This document shows positions 8,529 to 18,642 of a stretch of DNA of 64,000 nucleotides, in pieces. The number at the start of each line of letters is the position of its first letter. The stretch's first letter is position 1. Under the pieces are notes generated by a model that had not been told where the DNA came from, made no database searches, and saw only the letters and a program-made list of their open reading frames with translations. The translations under genes were made by a program, and so were the position numbers. Source of the DNA: Mycolicibacterium sp. CBMA 226. GTDB lineage: Bacteria > Actinomycetota > Actinomycetes > Mycobacteriales > Mycobacteriaceae. Location: positions 62,001 through 126,000 of the forward strand of contig NZ_VTGY01000012.1 in assembly GCF_009729075.1 (NCBI RefSeq), written 5' to 3'.

Positions 8529-8942
8529 ATGACGCGAATGGGTGATCTGCTGGGTCCGGAGCCGGTGCTGCTGCCTGCCAACTTCGAGGCCGAGGACGCT
8601 CTGGCCGCAGGCAAATCCGCCACCGAGGTTGCTGCGGCGCAGCCGACCGCCTCGGTCGCGTGGGCCGCCCTGGCCGAGGCCGCACTGGCCGACGGCCAGA
8701 CGATCACCGCCTACGCCTATGCCCGTACCGGTTACCACCGCGGGCTCGACCAGCTGCGCCGCAACGGCTGGAAGGGCTTCGGCCCGGTGCCGTTCGCGCA
8801 CGAACCGAACCAGGGCTTCCTGCGGTGCGTGGCTGTGCTCGCCAAGGCGGCGGAGTCCATCGGCGAGCGGGACGAGTACCTGCGGTGCCTGGATCTCCTC
8901 GACGACTGCGATCCGGCGGCCCGCGGCGAGTTGGGTCTCTAG
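8529..8942 (+). CDS. DUF3151 family protein (Rv0360c-like)
   Basis: A 137-residue actinobacterial protein of unknown function, rich in alanine and helix, with the recognisable block NGWKGFGPVPFAHEPNQGFLR near residue 80. I chose the ATG at 8529, starting MTRMGDLLGPEP. The frame is open far upstream but overlaps the opposite-strand membrane protein there. The sequence CACAAT, seven bases before the ATG, could serve as a weak -10 box. Its neighbours match the conserved fba-purA block. It ends in a 4-base convergent overlap with the cation transporter. Confidence 0.8.
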   Translation: MTRMGDLLGPEPVLLPANFEAEDALAAGKSATEVAAAQPTASVAWAALAEAALADGQTITAYAYARTGYHRGLDQLRRNGWKGFGPVPFAHEPNQGFLRCVAVLAKAAESIGERDEYLRCLDLLDDCDPAARGELGL

Positions 8943-9829
8943 TCCATCTCGCAGTGGCAACCGCCGTCAGCCGGCGGTTCCACCTGCACGGTGGCGTGGT
9001 CCAGTCCGCGGGCGGCCAGCACGGCGCGTGCCGACTCGAGGACGCGCGCCGAATCCGCGGCCGATGTCAGGTGTGCGGTGGCCATGTCCTTGCCGGGGAC
9101 CAGCGTCCACACGTGCAGGTCGTGCACGTCGGTGACGCCGTCGACGGCGGCCAGCGCGGTGCGGAGCTCGTCGACGTCGATATGGCTGGGTGAGGACTCC
9201 GACAAGATGCGCAGCGCGGCGCGGGCCAGCGCGATGGCCCGCGGCAGCACCCACAGCGCGACCAGGACGGCGACGACGACGTCGGCGTACGGCCAGCCGG
9301 TGGTGACATTGACGATGCCGGCGATCAGGACGCCGAAGCTGCCGACGGTGTCGGCGACGACCTCCATGTAGGCGCCCTTGACGGCGAGGCTGCTCTCGGC
9401 GTCGGAACGCAGCAGCAGGACCACGACCAGGTTGGCGAGCAGCCCGGCGAGTGCGACGACGATCATCGGCACGCCGGGAATCTCCGGCGCGTTCCCGATG
9501 CGCTCGACAGCCTCGTAGAGGATGAACGCGGCGACGCCCATCAGCAGCGCGGCGTTGGCGACGGCGGTGAAGACCTCGGCGCGATGCCAGCCGTAGGTGC
9601 GGGCCGCCGACGTCGATCCGCGGCGCGCGAGCAGCACGGCACCCAGCCCCATGAACATCGCGACGAGGTCGGTCAGCATGTGGCCGGCGTCGGCGAGCAG
9701 CGCGATGGAGTTGATCGCCAGCGCCGTGGTCAGCTCGATGACGAAGAAGACGCTGAGTACAGCTGCGGCGATGATCATGCGGCTGGCGCGCGCGTTAGAG
9801 CCATGGTTGTGGTCGTGTCCGGCACCCAT
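8939..9829 (-). CDS. Cation diffusion facilitator family metal transporter
   Basis: A 296-residue CDF exporter with an N-terminal His/Asp cluster (GHDHNHG), six membrane helices and a C-terminal cytosolic domain. The TM2 metal site is HMLTD (H50, D54). In TM5 the usual HxxxD is EVVAD (E156, D160), which may change metal choice. I chose the ATG at 9829: TTGCGA, 18 bases, TATATT, then six bases to the ATG, a textbook leaderless promoter. A 17-base inverted repeat covers the -10 box, so a metal-sensing repressor is likely. The C-terminus has further His and Cys residues (GGCHCEMD). Confidence 0.9.
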   Translation of the reverse strand: MGAGHDHNHGSNARASRMIIAAAVLSVFFVIELTTALAINSIALLADAGHMLTDLVAMFMGLGAVLLARRGSTSAARTYGWHRAEVFTAVANAALLMGVAAFILYEAVERIGNAPEIPGVPMIVVALAGLLANLVVVLLLRSDAESSLAVKGAYMEVVADTVGSFGVLIAGIVNVTTGWPYADVVVAVLVALWVLPRAIALARAALRILSESSPSHIDVDELRTALAAVDGVTDVHDLHVWTLVPGKDMATAHLTSAADSARVLESARAVLAARGLDHATVQVEPPADGGCHCEMD

Positions 9830-9830
9830 G

Positions 9831-9847
9831 TCTGCAATATATGCAGA
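9831..9847. promoter_or_regulatory. Operator-like palindrome on the CDF transporter promoter
   Basis: TCTGCA and TGCAGA form a perfect 6-base inverted repeat around ATATA. On the minus strand it contains the -10 hexamer TATATT, and it ends two bases before the ATG. A -35 TTGCGA lies 18 bases further up (about 9862-9867). The layout suits an ArsR/SmtB- or TetR-type repressor released by metal. No such regulator gene is adjacent. Confidence 0.6.
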
Positions 9848-9925
9848 AGTACGCATATGTCGCAAGGCGCCCTGGGTTTTGTGCACGATAATCCGCGGTG
9901 GCCGCAGAAAATCGTGCACAAATCC

Positions 9926-10699
9926 CTACCAGGCGGACCAGAACCGAGTGAGTGCGCTGCCGATCATCGCCAGGCGCGGCGGCACGCCGGTCAGGCTGAC
10001 AGCGGAGTAGACGACGTTGAAGAACAGCCGGTTCAGCTCCGGGACGATCAGCAGCAGCATCAGCAGCAGGAAACCCCACTGGCGGGCGGGGAGAAGTGCG
10101 CGTTGCGTGTCAGGGCTCAGGCGCGGTTCCAAAGCTCCGTAGCCGTCCAGGCCGGGGATCGGCAGCAGGTTCAAGAACAGTGCGGTGACCTGTAGGAAGC
10201 CCAGGAAAGCGAGCCCCGCCCAGAACACCGGATGGTCGCTGTCGAACAGCGCTGCCGTCGCGACCAGCAGGACGATGGCCAGGACCAGGTTCGCGAACGG
10301 TCCCGCCAGGCTGACCAGCGTGCGCTGCCGCGGCGTCATGTACTGGGTGCGCACGTACACCGCGCCGCCGGGCAGGCCGATGCCGCCGAGGGCGATGAAC
10401 AGCGCCGGCAGGCCCAGCGACAGCAGCGGGCTGGCGTACTTCGCGGGGTTCAGCGTGAGGTAGCCGCGCAGCTCGACGTCGCGGTCACCGAACCGCCAGG
10501 CGGTGTAGGCGTGGCCGAATTCGTGGAGGCACAGCGACACCGTCCAGCCCGCGATGACGAACACGAACACGCCGGCGTAGGCCAGCGGCCGGACCTCGGC
10601 GCCGCAGTACCAGGCCACCGCTCCGCCGGCGCCGGTCAGGGCCACGATCGCCCAGAAGATGGGACTTGGGCGGACTCCGCGCCGCAGCGGCAAGCTCAT
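9926..10699 (-). CDS. Site-2 protease family (M50) membrane metalloprotease (Rv0359-like)
   Basis: A 257-residue membrane protein. HEFGH near residue 60 is the HExxH zinc motif inside a helix, and LNLLPIPGLDGYGALEP near residue 180 supplies the third ligand (the M50 NPxPxLDG-type motif). No PDZ domain is visible. Such proteases cut substrates within the membrane; the target here is unknown. It follows the Rv0358-like gene by 9 bases and probably shares its transcript, as in M. tuberculosis. Confidence 0.88.
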   Translation of the reverse strand: MSLPLRRGVRPSPIFWAIVALTGAGGAVAWYCGAEVRPLAYAGVFVFVIAGWTVSLCLHEFGHAYTAWRFGDRDVELRGYLTLNPAKYASPLLSLGLPALFIALGGIGLPGGAVYVRTQYMTPRQRTLVSLAGPFANLVLAIVLLVATAALFDSDHPVFWAGLAFLGFLQVTALFLNLLPIPGLDGYGALEPRLSPDTQRALLPARQWGFLLLMLLLIVPELNRLFFNVVYSAVSLTGVPPRLAMIGSALTRFWSAW

Positions 10700-10708
10700 G
10701 AGGAAAAA

Positions 10709-13367
<2,659 letters not shown>

Positions 13368-13371
<4 letters not shown>

Positions 13372-15341
13372 GGCTCGGCGCGTAGCGCGGGCCACCAGAT
13401 GCGTGGGCCGATCAACGTGAACAGCGCCGGGATGATCACGGTGCGCACTACGAAGGTGTCCAGCAGGATGCCGAGGCCGACGATGATGCCGAGTTGGGTC
13501 AGCACGATCAGCGGCAACACGCCCAGCACGCAGAACACCGCGGCCAGCACGATGCCCGCGCTGGTGATCACGGCGCCTGTCGCCGAGACGGCACGCACGA
13601 TGCCCTGCCGGTTGCCGAACTTTGGGGTCTCTTCCCGCGCCCGGGTCACCAGGAAGATCGTGTAGTCCACGCCGAGCGCGACAAGAAACAGGAACGCGAA
13701 CAGCGGGGTCCCGTTGTCCAGTGCGGGAAACCCGAAGAGGTGCACGCTGGCCCAGCCGCCCACTCCCAGCGCGGCCAGCGCGCTGAGCACGGTCACCGCC
13801 ACAAGGACCAGCGGTGCCAGGGCTGAGCGCAGCAAGATGTACAGCACCGCCAGCACCACCAGCAGGATGGCCGGGATGACGATCTTGCGGTCGTGCTGCG
13901 CCGCCGCTGCGGCGTCGCGGGCCTGTGCGTCGGGTCCGCCGACCAGCGCTCCGGCGTCGAGGCGGTGTACTGAATCGCGAAGGGCATCAATGGTTTTGAA
14001 TGCCTCTGGCGAAGCCGGCGCGGCGGCCAGCACCACCGACCACTGATGCAGACCCGACGCCGAGCGTCCGGCCGGCAACGCTGACACCACGCCGGGGGTG
14101 CGGGTAATGGCTTCGCCCACCGCGGGGGCCGACGCGATGACGGTTGTCGGGTTGGTCAGGCCGCTGGGGAAGTGCGCGGCGAGGGTGTCGTAGCCGGCGA
14201 CGGACTCCGCCTGCACCCGGAACTGCTGGGTCTGGGACAGCCCGACGGGCAGATTCACCAGCCCGACGCACAGCGCGGCCAAGCCTGCCAACGCCACCGT
14301 GGCGACGCGGCCGGGCCGGCGGGCCACCCCTGCCGCGATGCGGTGCCAGATGCCCCTTTCGGTGAGTGGGGCAGCGTGCGAACCGGTTTCGGGGATGAAG
14401 GGCCAGAACAGCCGGCGGCCGAACAAGCCCAGCAGCGGCGGCAGCACCAGCAACACGAACACCGCCGCGACCACCAGACCGGCCGCGGCCTGCACACCGA
14501 GGCTGCGGTTGCTCGGCGCCGAGGCGAGCAGCAGCGTCAGGAGAGCGAGGACGACGGTGGCGTTGCTCGCGATGATCGCCGGGGCGGCTGCGCGCCATGC
14601 CACCCGCAGGGCGTCCCGATGGTCGCTGCGCCGCGACAGTTCTTCGCGGTACCGCGAAATCAGCAGCAGCGCATAGTTGGTCCCCGCCCCGAACACCAGC
14701 ACGCTGGTGATGCCCGCTGTCGAACCGTCGGGGTTCAGGCGCGTCGCCGTGGCCACCGCGGTACCGACGACCGCGCCCACCTGATCGGCGAAGCCGATCA
14801 CCAACAGGGGGATCAGCCACAGCACGGGGGAGCGGTACGTGACGATCAGCAGTAGCGCGACAACCGTCGCGGTCACCCCGAGAAGTGTGAAGTTCGCTCC
14901 GGCAAAGGAATTCGCGATGTCGGCGCCGAACGCCGGCCCGCCGGTGACCTGCGCCCGCAATCCGTCGGGCAGTGACCCGGATACCTGGGACCGCAGATCC
15001 CGGACGGCGTCGCGAAGGTGGAAGCCCGAAAGGTTCGTCGACAACGGCGCCACCCGCACGGCGGCCTTGTCGTCCGCTGACACCCGGGCGCCCGGCCCTG
15101 CGGCGGTGACGTCAACCGGCGTCAAGGGGGCGCCGTCGGTACGGGTCACCACGATGATCGCCGGCGCGGTCCCGCCGCCGGGGAACTGGGCGCGCAGGGC
15201 GTCGGCGCGGGCGGATTCGGCGCCGGCCGGCACGGCAACCGGCGACTGCGATGCGGAATCCCCGCTGCCGAGCAATGCCATGGCCGCACCGGAGAGCAGC
15301 AGAACGATCAGGGCCGATGCCCATGCGATTCGGGTGGACAC
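13368..15341 (-). CDS. MMPL/RND family lipid transporter
   Basis: A 657-residue RND-type exporter. A helix at residues 5-25 is followed by a periplasmic loop and a first multi-helix block with FGAGTNYALLLISRYREEL. After a second periplasmic region comes a second block with LGVDYTIFLVTRAREE. It is shorter than classical MmpL proteins and lacks a long C-terminal domain. It probably uses the proton gradient to export a lipid or drug. The GTG at 15341 faces the MarR gene 64 bases away, which probably represses it. Confidence 0.9.
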
Positions 15342-15408
15342 CCGGAGAATATTTCAGATACTTAACTTTTAAGCAAATGAACTTTGGGAACGATATGCTC
15401 TCCGGGTG
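15339..15408. promoter_or_regulatory. Mirrored divergent promoter region, MMPL / MarR
   Basis: CACCCGGAGA (15339-15348) and TCTCCGGGTG (15399-15408) are perfect 10-base inverted copies, and each contains the GTG start of its gene. Between them lies CTTAA-CTT-TTAAG (15361-15373), a small AT-rich palindrome in a GC-rich genome and a good MarR-type site. Rightward, TATGCT lies six bases before the MarR GTG; leftward, AATATT lies six bases before the MMPL GTG. Both genes thus look leaderless. Confidence 0.55.
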
Positions 15409-15891
15409 CCAACGCCGCCGGACCGAGCCGAACTGGAGGCGCAGATCTCGGCGGACGTCCGGGCGCTGACGGCCGAATCCGAGCAGATCGGCCGCGCCTT
15501 CGCAGTGCAGAACGATTTGGGCGCCAACGACTTTCGAGCCCTGCTGCACATCATGGTGGCGGAATCGGCGGGGGTGCCGCTGACCGCGGGTGAATTGCGC
15601 AAGCTGATGGGCACCTCGGGTGCGGCCATCACCTACCTGGTGGAGCGGATGATCGGTTCGGGGCATCTGCGCCGCGACGCCGATCCCGCGGACCGGCGCA
15701 AGGTCATCCTGCGATACGACGACAAGGGCCTGGCCGTGGGCCGGGAGTTCTTCAGTCCGCTGGCTCAGCTGAACACTGACGCCTTGGCTGACCTGCCCGA
15801 TGCGGACCTCGAGGCCGCGCACCGGGTCATCGTGGCGCTCACCGGTGCGATGCGGGCGTTCCGTGCGGAACCCGCCCCCGGCGAGCAGTGA
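15406..15891 (+). CDS. MarR family transcriptional regulator
   Basis: A 161-residue winged-helix protein. The recognition helix region is TAGELRKLMGTSGAAITYLVERM (residues 65-87), followed by the wing DPADRRKVILRYDDKG, a MarR signature. The GTG at 15406 lies six bases after TATGCT. It is divergent from the MMPL transporter and probably represses both. The ligand is unknown. It ends directly against the convergent lysozyme gene without spacer. Confidence 0.9.
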   Translation: MPTPPDRAELEAQISADVRALTAESEQIGRAFAVQNDLGANDFRALLHIMVAESAGVPLTAGELRKLMGTSGAAITYLVERMIGSGHLRRDADPADRRKVILRYDDKGLAVGREFFSPLAQLNTDALADLPDADLEAAHRVIVALTGAMRAFRAEPAPGEQ

Positions 15892-16728
15892 TCACACGGA
15901 CGAGGCGGCCTTGAGGGCGTAGACGTCCGCTCTGAGTGCGGCCACCGCGTCCACGATCGTCAGGTTCTGGCCGGCGGCGTTCTGGCCGAGCTGAGGCCAG
16001 CCGTTGAGGTTCGGCCCGCGTAACTGGGTCTGGATGTCCTGCACGATCGCCAGGATCTGGTTGAGGGTCGCGGTGGTCGGGTCCGGCTGGGTCACGGTTC
16101 CTCCGTTGAGCAGTGAGATGAGTTGGTCGAGCGTGCCTTGGAATGCGTTGCAGTCCACCGACAGATTCCCGATCAGTGCGGCGTCGGTGAACTGCAGGAT
16201 CTGCGGCGTGGCGCCACCGTAGGGGAACCAGTAACGCTGATTGTCGTTGCCGGGATAGAGGTTTGACGCGTAGCCGGTGCCGTTGACGTAGTTCGACGCG
16301 ATGAGCCCCGGCACCTGGGAGATGTCGGGCGAGCCGATCTGCTGCCAGTACCAGTGCGGGATGTATGACAGCGAGATGGTGACGCCGACGGCGTTGAACG
16401 CGTTGACCACGGCCCAGAAGTTGTTGATGTCACCGGAATTCGCCTCGAAATCCAGCATCGCGTACTTGCCACCGTTGTTGCTCAGCCACGTTTGGGCCTG
16501 CGCCGCCGGGCTGTTGGTGGTCACGTAGTGATAGCCGATGCACGGAAAGTGGTTCTGCTGGCACCACTGTGCGATGACGGGCCAGTACGGGTCCCGGTAG
16601 TAGCTGCCTTCGGAAACCTTCTGCTCGATCCAGGAAAAACCCTGGCCGGGTAATTGTGAGACGAACGCGATTGCGTCACTTGCCGAACGGAAGTTGTTGT
16701 TCGAGGTGTCGGGTCCGTACAGGGTCAT
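15892..16728 (-). CDS. GH25-like lysozyme, phage endolysin type
   Basis: A 278-residue protein with no signal peptide. Residues 1-200 follow the glycoside hydrolase 25 order: GPDTSNNNF, then a VSEGSYYRDPY segment (KATEG-like), GYHYV, MLDFEA (the acid pair) and near the end QFTDAALIGNLSVDCNAF. Residues 205-278 form a helical tail with LNGWPQLGQNAAGQN, of a kind I associate with mycobacteriophage proteins. GH25 enzymes cut peptidoglycan. Lack of a signal peptide, phage-like sequence and a visibly lower GC content suggest a phage-derived gene. No integrase or other phage genes are nearby. Confidence 0.75.
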   Translation of the reverse strand: MTLYGPDTSNNNFRSASDAIAFVSQLPGQGFSWIEQKVSEGSYYRDPYWPVIAQWCQQNHFPCIGYHYVTTNSPAAQAQTWLSNNGGKYAMLDFEANSGDINNFWAVVNAFNAVGVTISLSYIPHWYWQQIGSPDISQVPGLIASNYVNGTGYASNLYPGNDNQRYWFPYGGATPQILQFTDAALIGNLSVDCNAFQGTLDQLISLLNGGTVTQPDPTTATLNQILAIVQDIQTQLRGPNLNGWPQLGQNAAGQNLTIVDAVAALRADVYALKAASSV

Positions 16729-16916
16729 GGGGTGGCCCCCGGTTCTACCGGTGTCCAGCTCGTCGTGCTCGCCAAAACCTGTGTGTCTGCGGTGAATCCG
16801 TCACTCTGCTGTACGGTCCAGTACAGTTCGCCGTTGCCATCTCGGGTGGCTGTGGCGATAGCGCCAGCTTGTTGCCACGTTTCGCCGAGGGCTTCTGGTT
16901 TGCCGGCGCCGTTCAT
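16725..16916 (-). CDS. Small hypothetical protein preceding the GH25 lysozyme
   Basis: A 63-residue soluble protein rich in Trp, Thr and Gly, with a single-domain look (GETWQQAGAIATATRDGNGE, then ELYWTVQQSDGF). A GGCGAGGA site precedes the ATG at 16916. The gene overlaps the lysozyme start by 4 bases, so the two are translationally coupled and probably moved together. I do not recognise a family; a small phage lysis- or tail-cassette protein is a reasonable guess. Confidence 0.5.
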   Translation of the reverse strand: MNGAGKPEALGETWQQAGAIATATRDGNGELYWTVQQSDGFTADTQVLASTTSWTPVEPGATP

Positions 16917-17026
16917 TGCGCGTCCTCGCCTTCTGCCGTGGAGGCCTTGTCCCGCTTCGATTCTCGTTGTTTCTCAACATCGAAGGGCACTTTCCACGAT
17001 AGCGCGATCTGCGCGGCCGGGTTCGG

Positions 17027-17488
17027 TCAGGCGTTCTCCAACTCGGCGATCACGATCTTCTTCTGCCGCATCATCATCTGGATTTGTTCGGGCCGGCCCA
17101 GTAGTTGATCCATGTTCGCGGGGATGATTTGCCAGCTGATCCCGAATCGGTCCTTGCACCAACCGCATTGCTCGGATTCGGGCACGTGAGAGAGCTTCGA
17201 CCAGTACCGGTCGATCTCGTCCTGGTCGGCGCATTCGATGACGAACGAGATCGATTCGTTGAACGTGAACAGCGGTCCGCCGTCGAGGCAGACGAAATCG
17301 ACGCCGTTCAAACTGAATCGGCCGTTGAGCACCTTGCCCGACATCCCGGCGAAGTGTTCGTTGAGGGCCTCGTCCGGGTACTCCTCGATCGAGATGATCC
17401 GCGAGTCCGGGAACACCTCGACGTAGTACTCCATGGCTTCGCGTGCCTGGTTGTTGAACCAGAGGCAGGGCTGGATGGCTTTCGGCAT
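17027..17488 (-). CDS. VOC family protein (PhnB / 3-demethylubiquinone-methyltransferase-like)
   Basis: A 153-residue glyoxalase-fold protein that opens PKAIQPCLWFNNQAREAMEYY and has the PhnB-type blocks FVCLDGGPLFTFNESISFVI and CGWCKDRFGISWQI. The fold usually binds a metal and a small molecule; no catalytic role is established for this subfamily. The ATG at 17488 follows AAGGGGAA. It lies 35 bases after the SRPBCC gene, forming an ArsR / SRPBCC / VOC cassette that is frequent in actinobacteria. Confidence 0.88.
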   Translation of the reverse strand: MPKAIQPCLWFNNQAREAMEYYVEVFPDSRIISIEEYPDEALNEHFAGMSGKVLNGRFSLNGVDFVCLDGGPLFTFNESISFVIECADQDEIDRYWSKLSHVPESEQCGWCKDRFGISWQIIPANMDQLLGRPEQIQMMMRQKKIVIAELENA

Positions 17489-17523
17489 GTCGTTCCCCTT
17501 GTCTTTCAGTGGTTTTCGTTTGA

Positions 17524-18006
17524 TCAGGCCAGCAATGCGTCGATCTGACCGAGGGCGCCGGTCATGCCCTCGACCATGCCCATCGCGGCCACCTTCTCCA
17601 GCTGGTCGAGATCGGTGAACCGGGCGACGATCGTCATGCGGGTGCCGGTGTCGATCTCGTCGAACGACACCTCGAGACGCATGGTGGGCATCTCGGGGTC
17701 GGGCTCGCCGTCCGGCTGTGAGAAGCCGTCCTCGATGAGCAGCCGCGACGGTGCGTCGACTTCGAGCGTGGTCCACCAGCCCGGTGCGATCTCGCCCTCG
17801 GGTCCGGTCATGTGATAGCGAGACTGACCGCTTGGTGTGAGTTCGTGCCGCGTGAAAGTGGCCGGCCACGTCGGCGGGCCCCACCAGCGCTCCAGCTGGC
17901 GCGGGTCTTCCCACACCTGCCAGACCCGGGCCGGCGGCGCGGCGAACTCGGCGACGAAGGTCATGCTGAGTGCTTGCGGGTCGGTGGCGCTGCTGATCAC
18001 CGTCAT
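17524..18006 (-). CDS. SRPBCC (AHSA1-like) family protein
   Basis: A 160-residue START/AHSA1-fold protein with the signature FAAPPARVWQVWEDPRQLERWWGPP near residue 22. The fold forms a deep hydrophobic pocket. The family is very often encoded behind an ArsR regulator, as here. Its ATG overlaps the end of the ArsR gene by 4 bases. Ligand or function unknown. Confidence 0.88.
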   Translation of the reverse strand: MTVISSATDPQALSMTFVAEFAAPPARVWQVWEDPRQLERWWGPPTWPATFTRHELTPSGQSRYHMTGPEGEIAPGWWTTLEVDAPSRLLIEDGFSQPDGEPDPEMPTMRLEVSFDEIDTGTRMTIVARFTDLDQLEKVAAMGMVEGMTGALGQIDALLA

Positions 18007-18407
18007 CGGTGGTCCTTTCGCTGGTGGGCTGTTGTGCGGCTTGATGTTTCGTGTGGCGGGTAACCGTCTTCGGCGAGGATCGCCTCGATGGTCGCGGCGC
18101 GGTCATGCCAGAGCGCCGCGTAACGCTCCAGGAGCACGCCCGCTCGGTGCAGGGTTTCGGGCACCGCACGGACGAGTTGTTCCCGGCCGCGGCGCTCTTT
18201 ATGCACCAGTGCGGCTCCGGCGAGCACCGCGACATGCTTCTGCACGGCGGCGAAGCTCATGTCGTAGCCGCGCGCGAGTGCGCTGACCGACTGGTCGCTG
18301 CGCATCGTGCGGGCCACGATGTCGCGGCGCGTGGCGTCCGCCAATGCGTGGAAGATCCGGTCGATCTCCGCATCGGTGAATGCCTCGGGGAAGGTATCTA
18401 CAACCAT
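18003..18407 (-). CDS. ArsR family transcriptional regulator
   Basis: A 134-residue winged-helix repressor: IFHALADATRRDIVARTM near residue 18, recognition helix MSFAAVQKHVAVLAGAALV near 50, wing KERRGREQLVR. It has no cysteine pair of the metal-sensing kind, so it probably belongs to the non-metal ArsR group linked to AHSA1-type genes. The ATG at 18407 sits inside a perfect 24-base palindrome and just below a consensus-like promoter, so the mRNA has at most a very short leader and is likely autoregulated. Confidence 0.9.
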   Translation of the reverse strand: MVVDTFPEAFTDAEIDRIFHALADATRRDIVARTMRSDQSVSALARGYDMSFAAVQKHVAVLAGAALVHKERRGREQLVRAVPETLHRAGVLLERYAALWHDRAATIEAILAEDGYPPHETSSRTTAHQRKDHR

Positions 18408-18419
18408 TTGGTTGTAGAT
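18396..18419. promoter_or_regulatory. Perfect 24-base palindrome spanning the ArsR start codon
   Basis: The arms ATCTACAACCA and TGGTTGTAGAT are perfect 11-base inverted copies around TT. The left part encodes the first ArsR codons. The right part merges with the -10 box of the ArsR promoter. A repressor bound here would cover the transcription start and the start codon. Confidence 0.8.
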
Positions 18420-18444
18420 TAGGGCGGCTTGTTGGCGTCGTCAA
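18416..18444 (-). promoter_or_regulatory. Sigma-A-type promoter of the ArsR cassette
   Basis: On the minus strand TTGACG (18439-18444) is followed after 17 bases by TAATCT (18416-18421), and the ArsR ATG comes 8 bases later. This is the closest match to the vegetative consensus that I see in the window. Confidence 0.75.
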
Positions 18445-18476
18445 GAGGTGGGGTTGCATCGAACGCACGCTGAAGT

Positions 18477-18537
18477 GTTGAGCCTGCGTTCAGGGCGCAC
18501 TTGTGCGAGTGGAGAGCGCCCTCACTACAGGCTCAAC
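18477..18537. repeat. 61-nt hairpin repeat, copy A
   Basis: The terminal arms GTTGAGCCTG and CAGGCTCAAC pair perfectly over 10 bases. Inside, AGGGCGC pairs with GCGCCCT, and the loop contains GTGCGAGTG. Copy B (18559-18619) has exactly the same length and about 42 of 61 identical bases, including the central GTGCGAGTG. The element lies between the 3' end of the antiporter gene and the ArsR promoter. Confidence 0.75.
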
Positions 18538-18555
18538 CGGGATCGCCGTCCCGAC

Positions 18556-18622
18556 GCCGTTGACCCTGCGGTGCTGGCGGAAAAGTGCGAGTGCGGAACG
18601 CCCCCGGCGCAGAGTCAACGGC
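18556..18622. repeat. 61-nt hairpin repeat, copy B (with 3-base flanks)
   Basis: The outer arms at 18556-18570 (GCCGTTGACCCTGCG) and 18608-18622 (CGCAGAGTCAACGGC) pair at 14 of 15 positions. The 61-nt core 18559-18619 matches copy A in length, in the end sequences GTTGA/TCAAC and in GTGCGAGTGC in the loop. It begins 21 bases beyond the leftward stop codon of the antiporter gene, so on that transcript it would fold as a 3' hairpin. Confidence 0.75.
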
Positions 18623-18642
18623 GGCGCGGGACCCGCCAAGCG

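Noticed and set aside
18477-18622. CRISPR array
   Set aside because: There are only two repeat units, each a full 61-nt hairpin with imperfect identity. There are no short identical repeats, regular spacers or cas genes.
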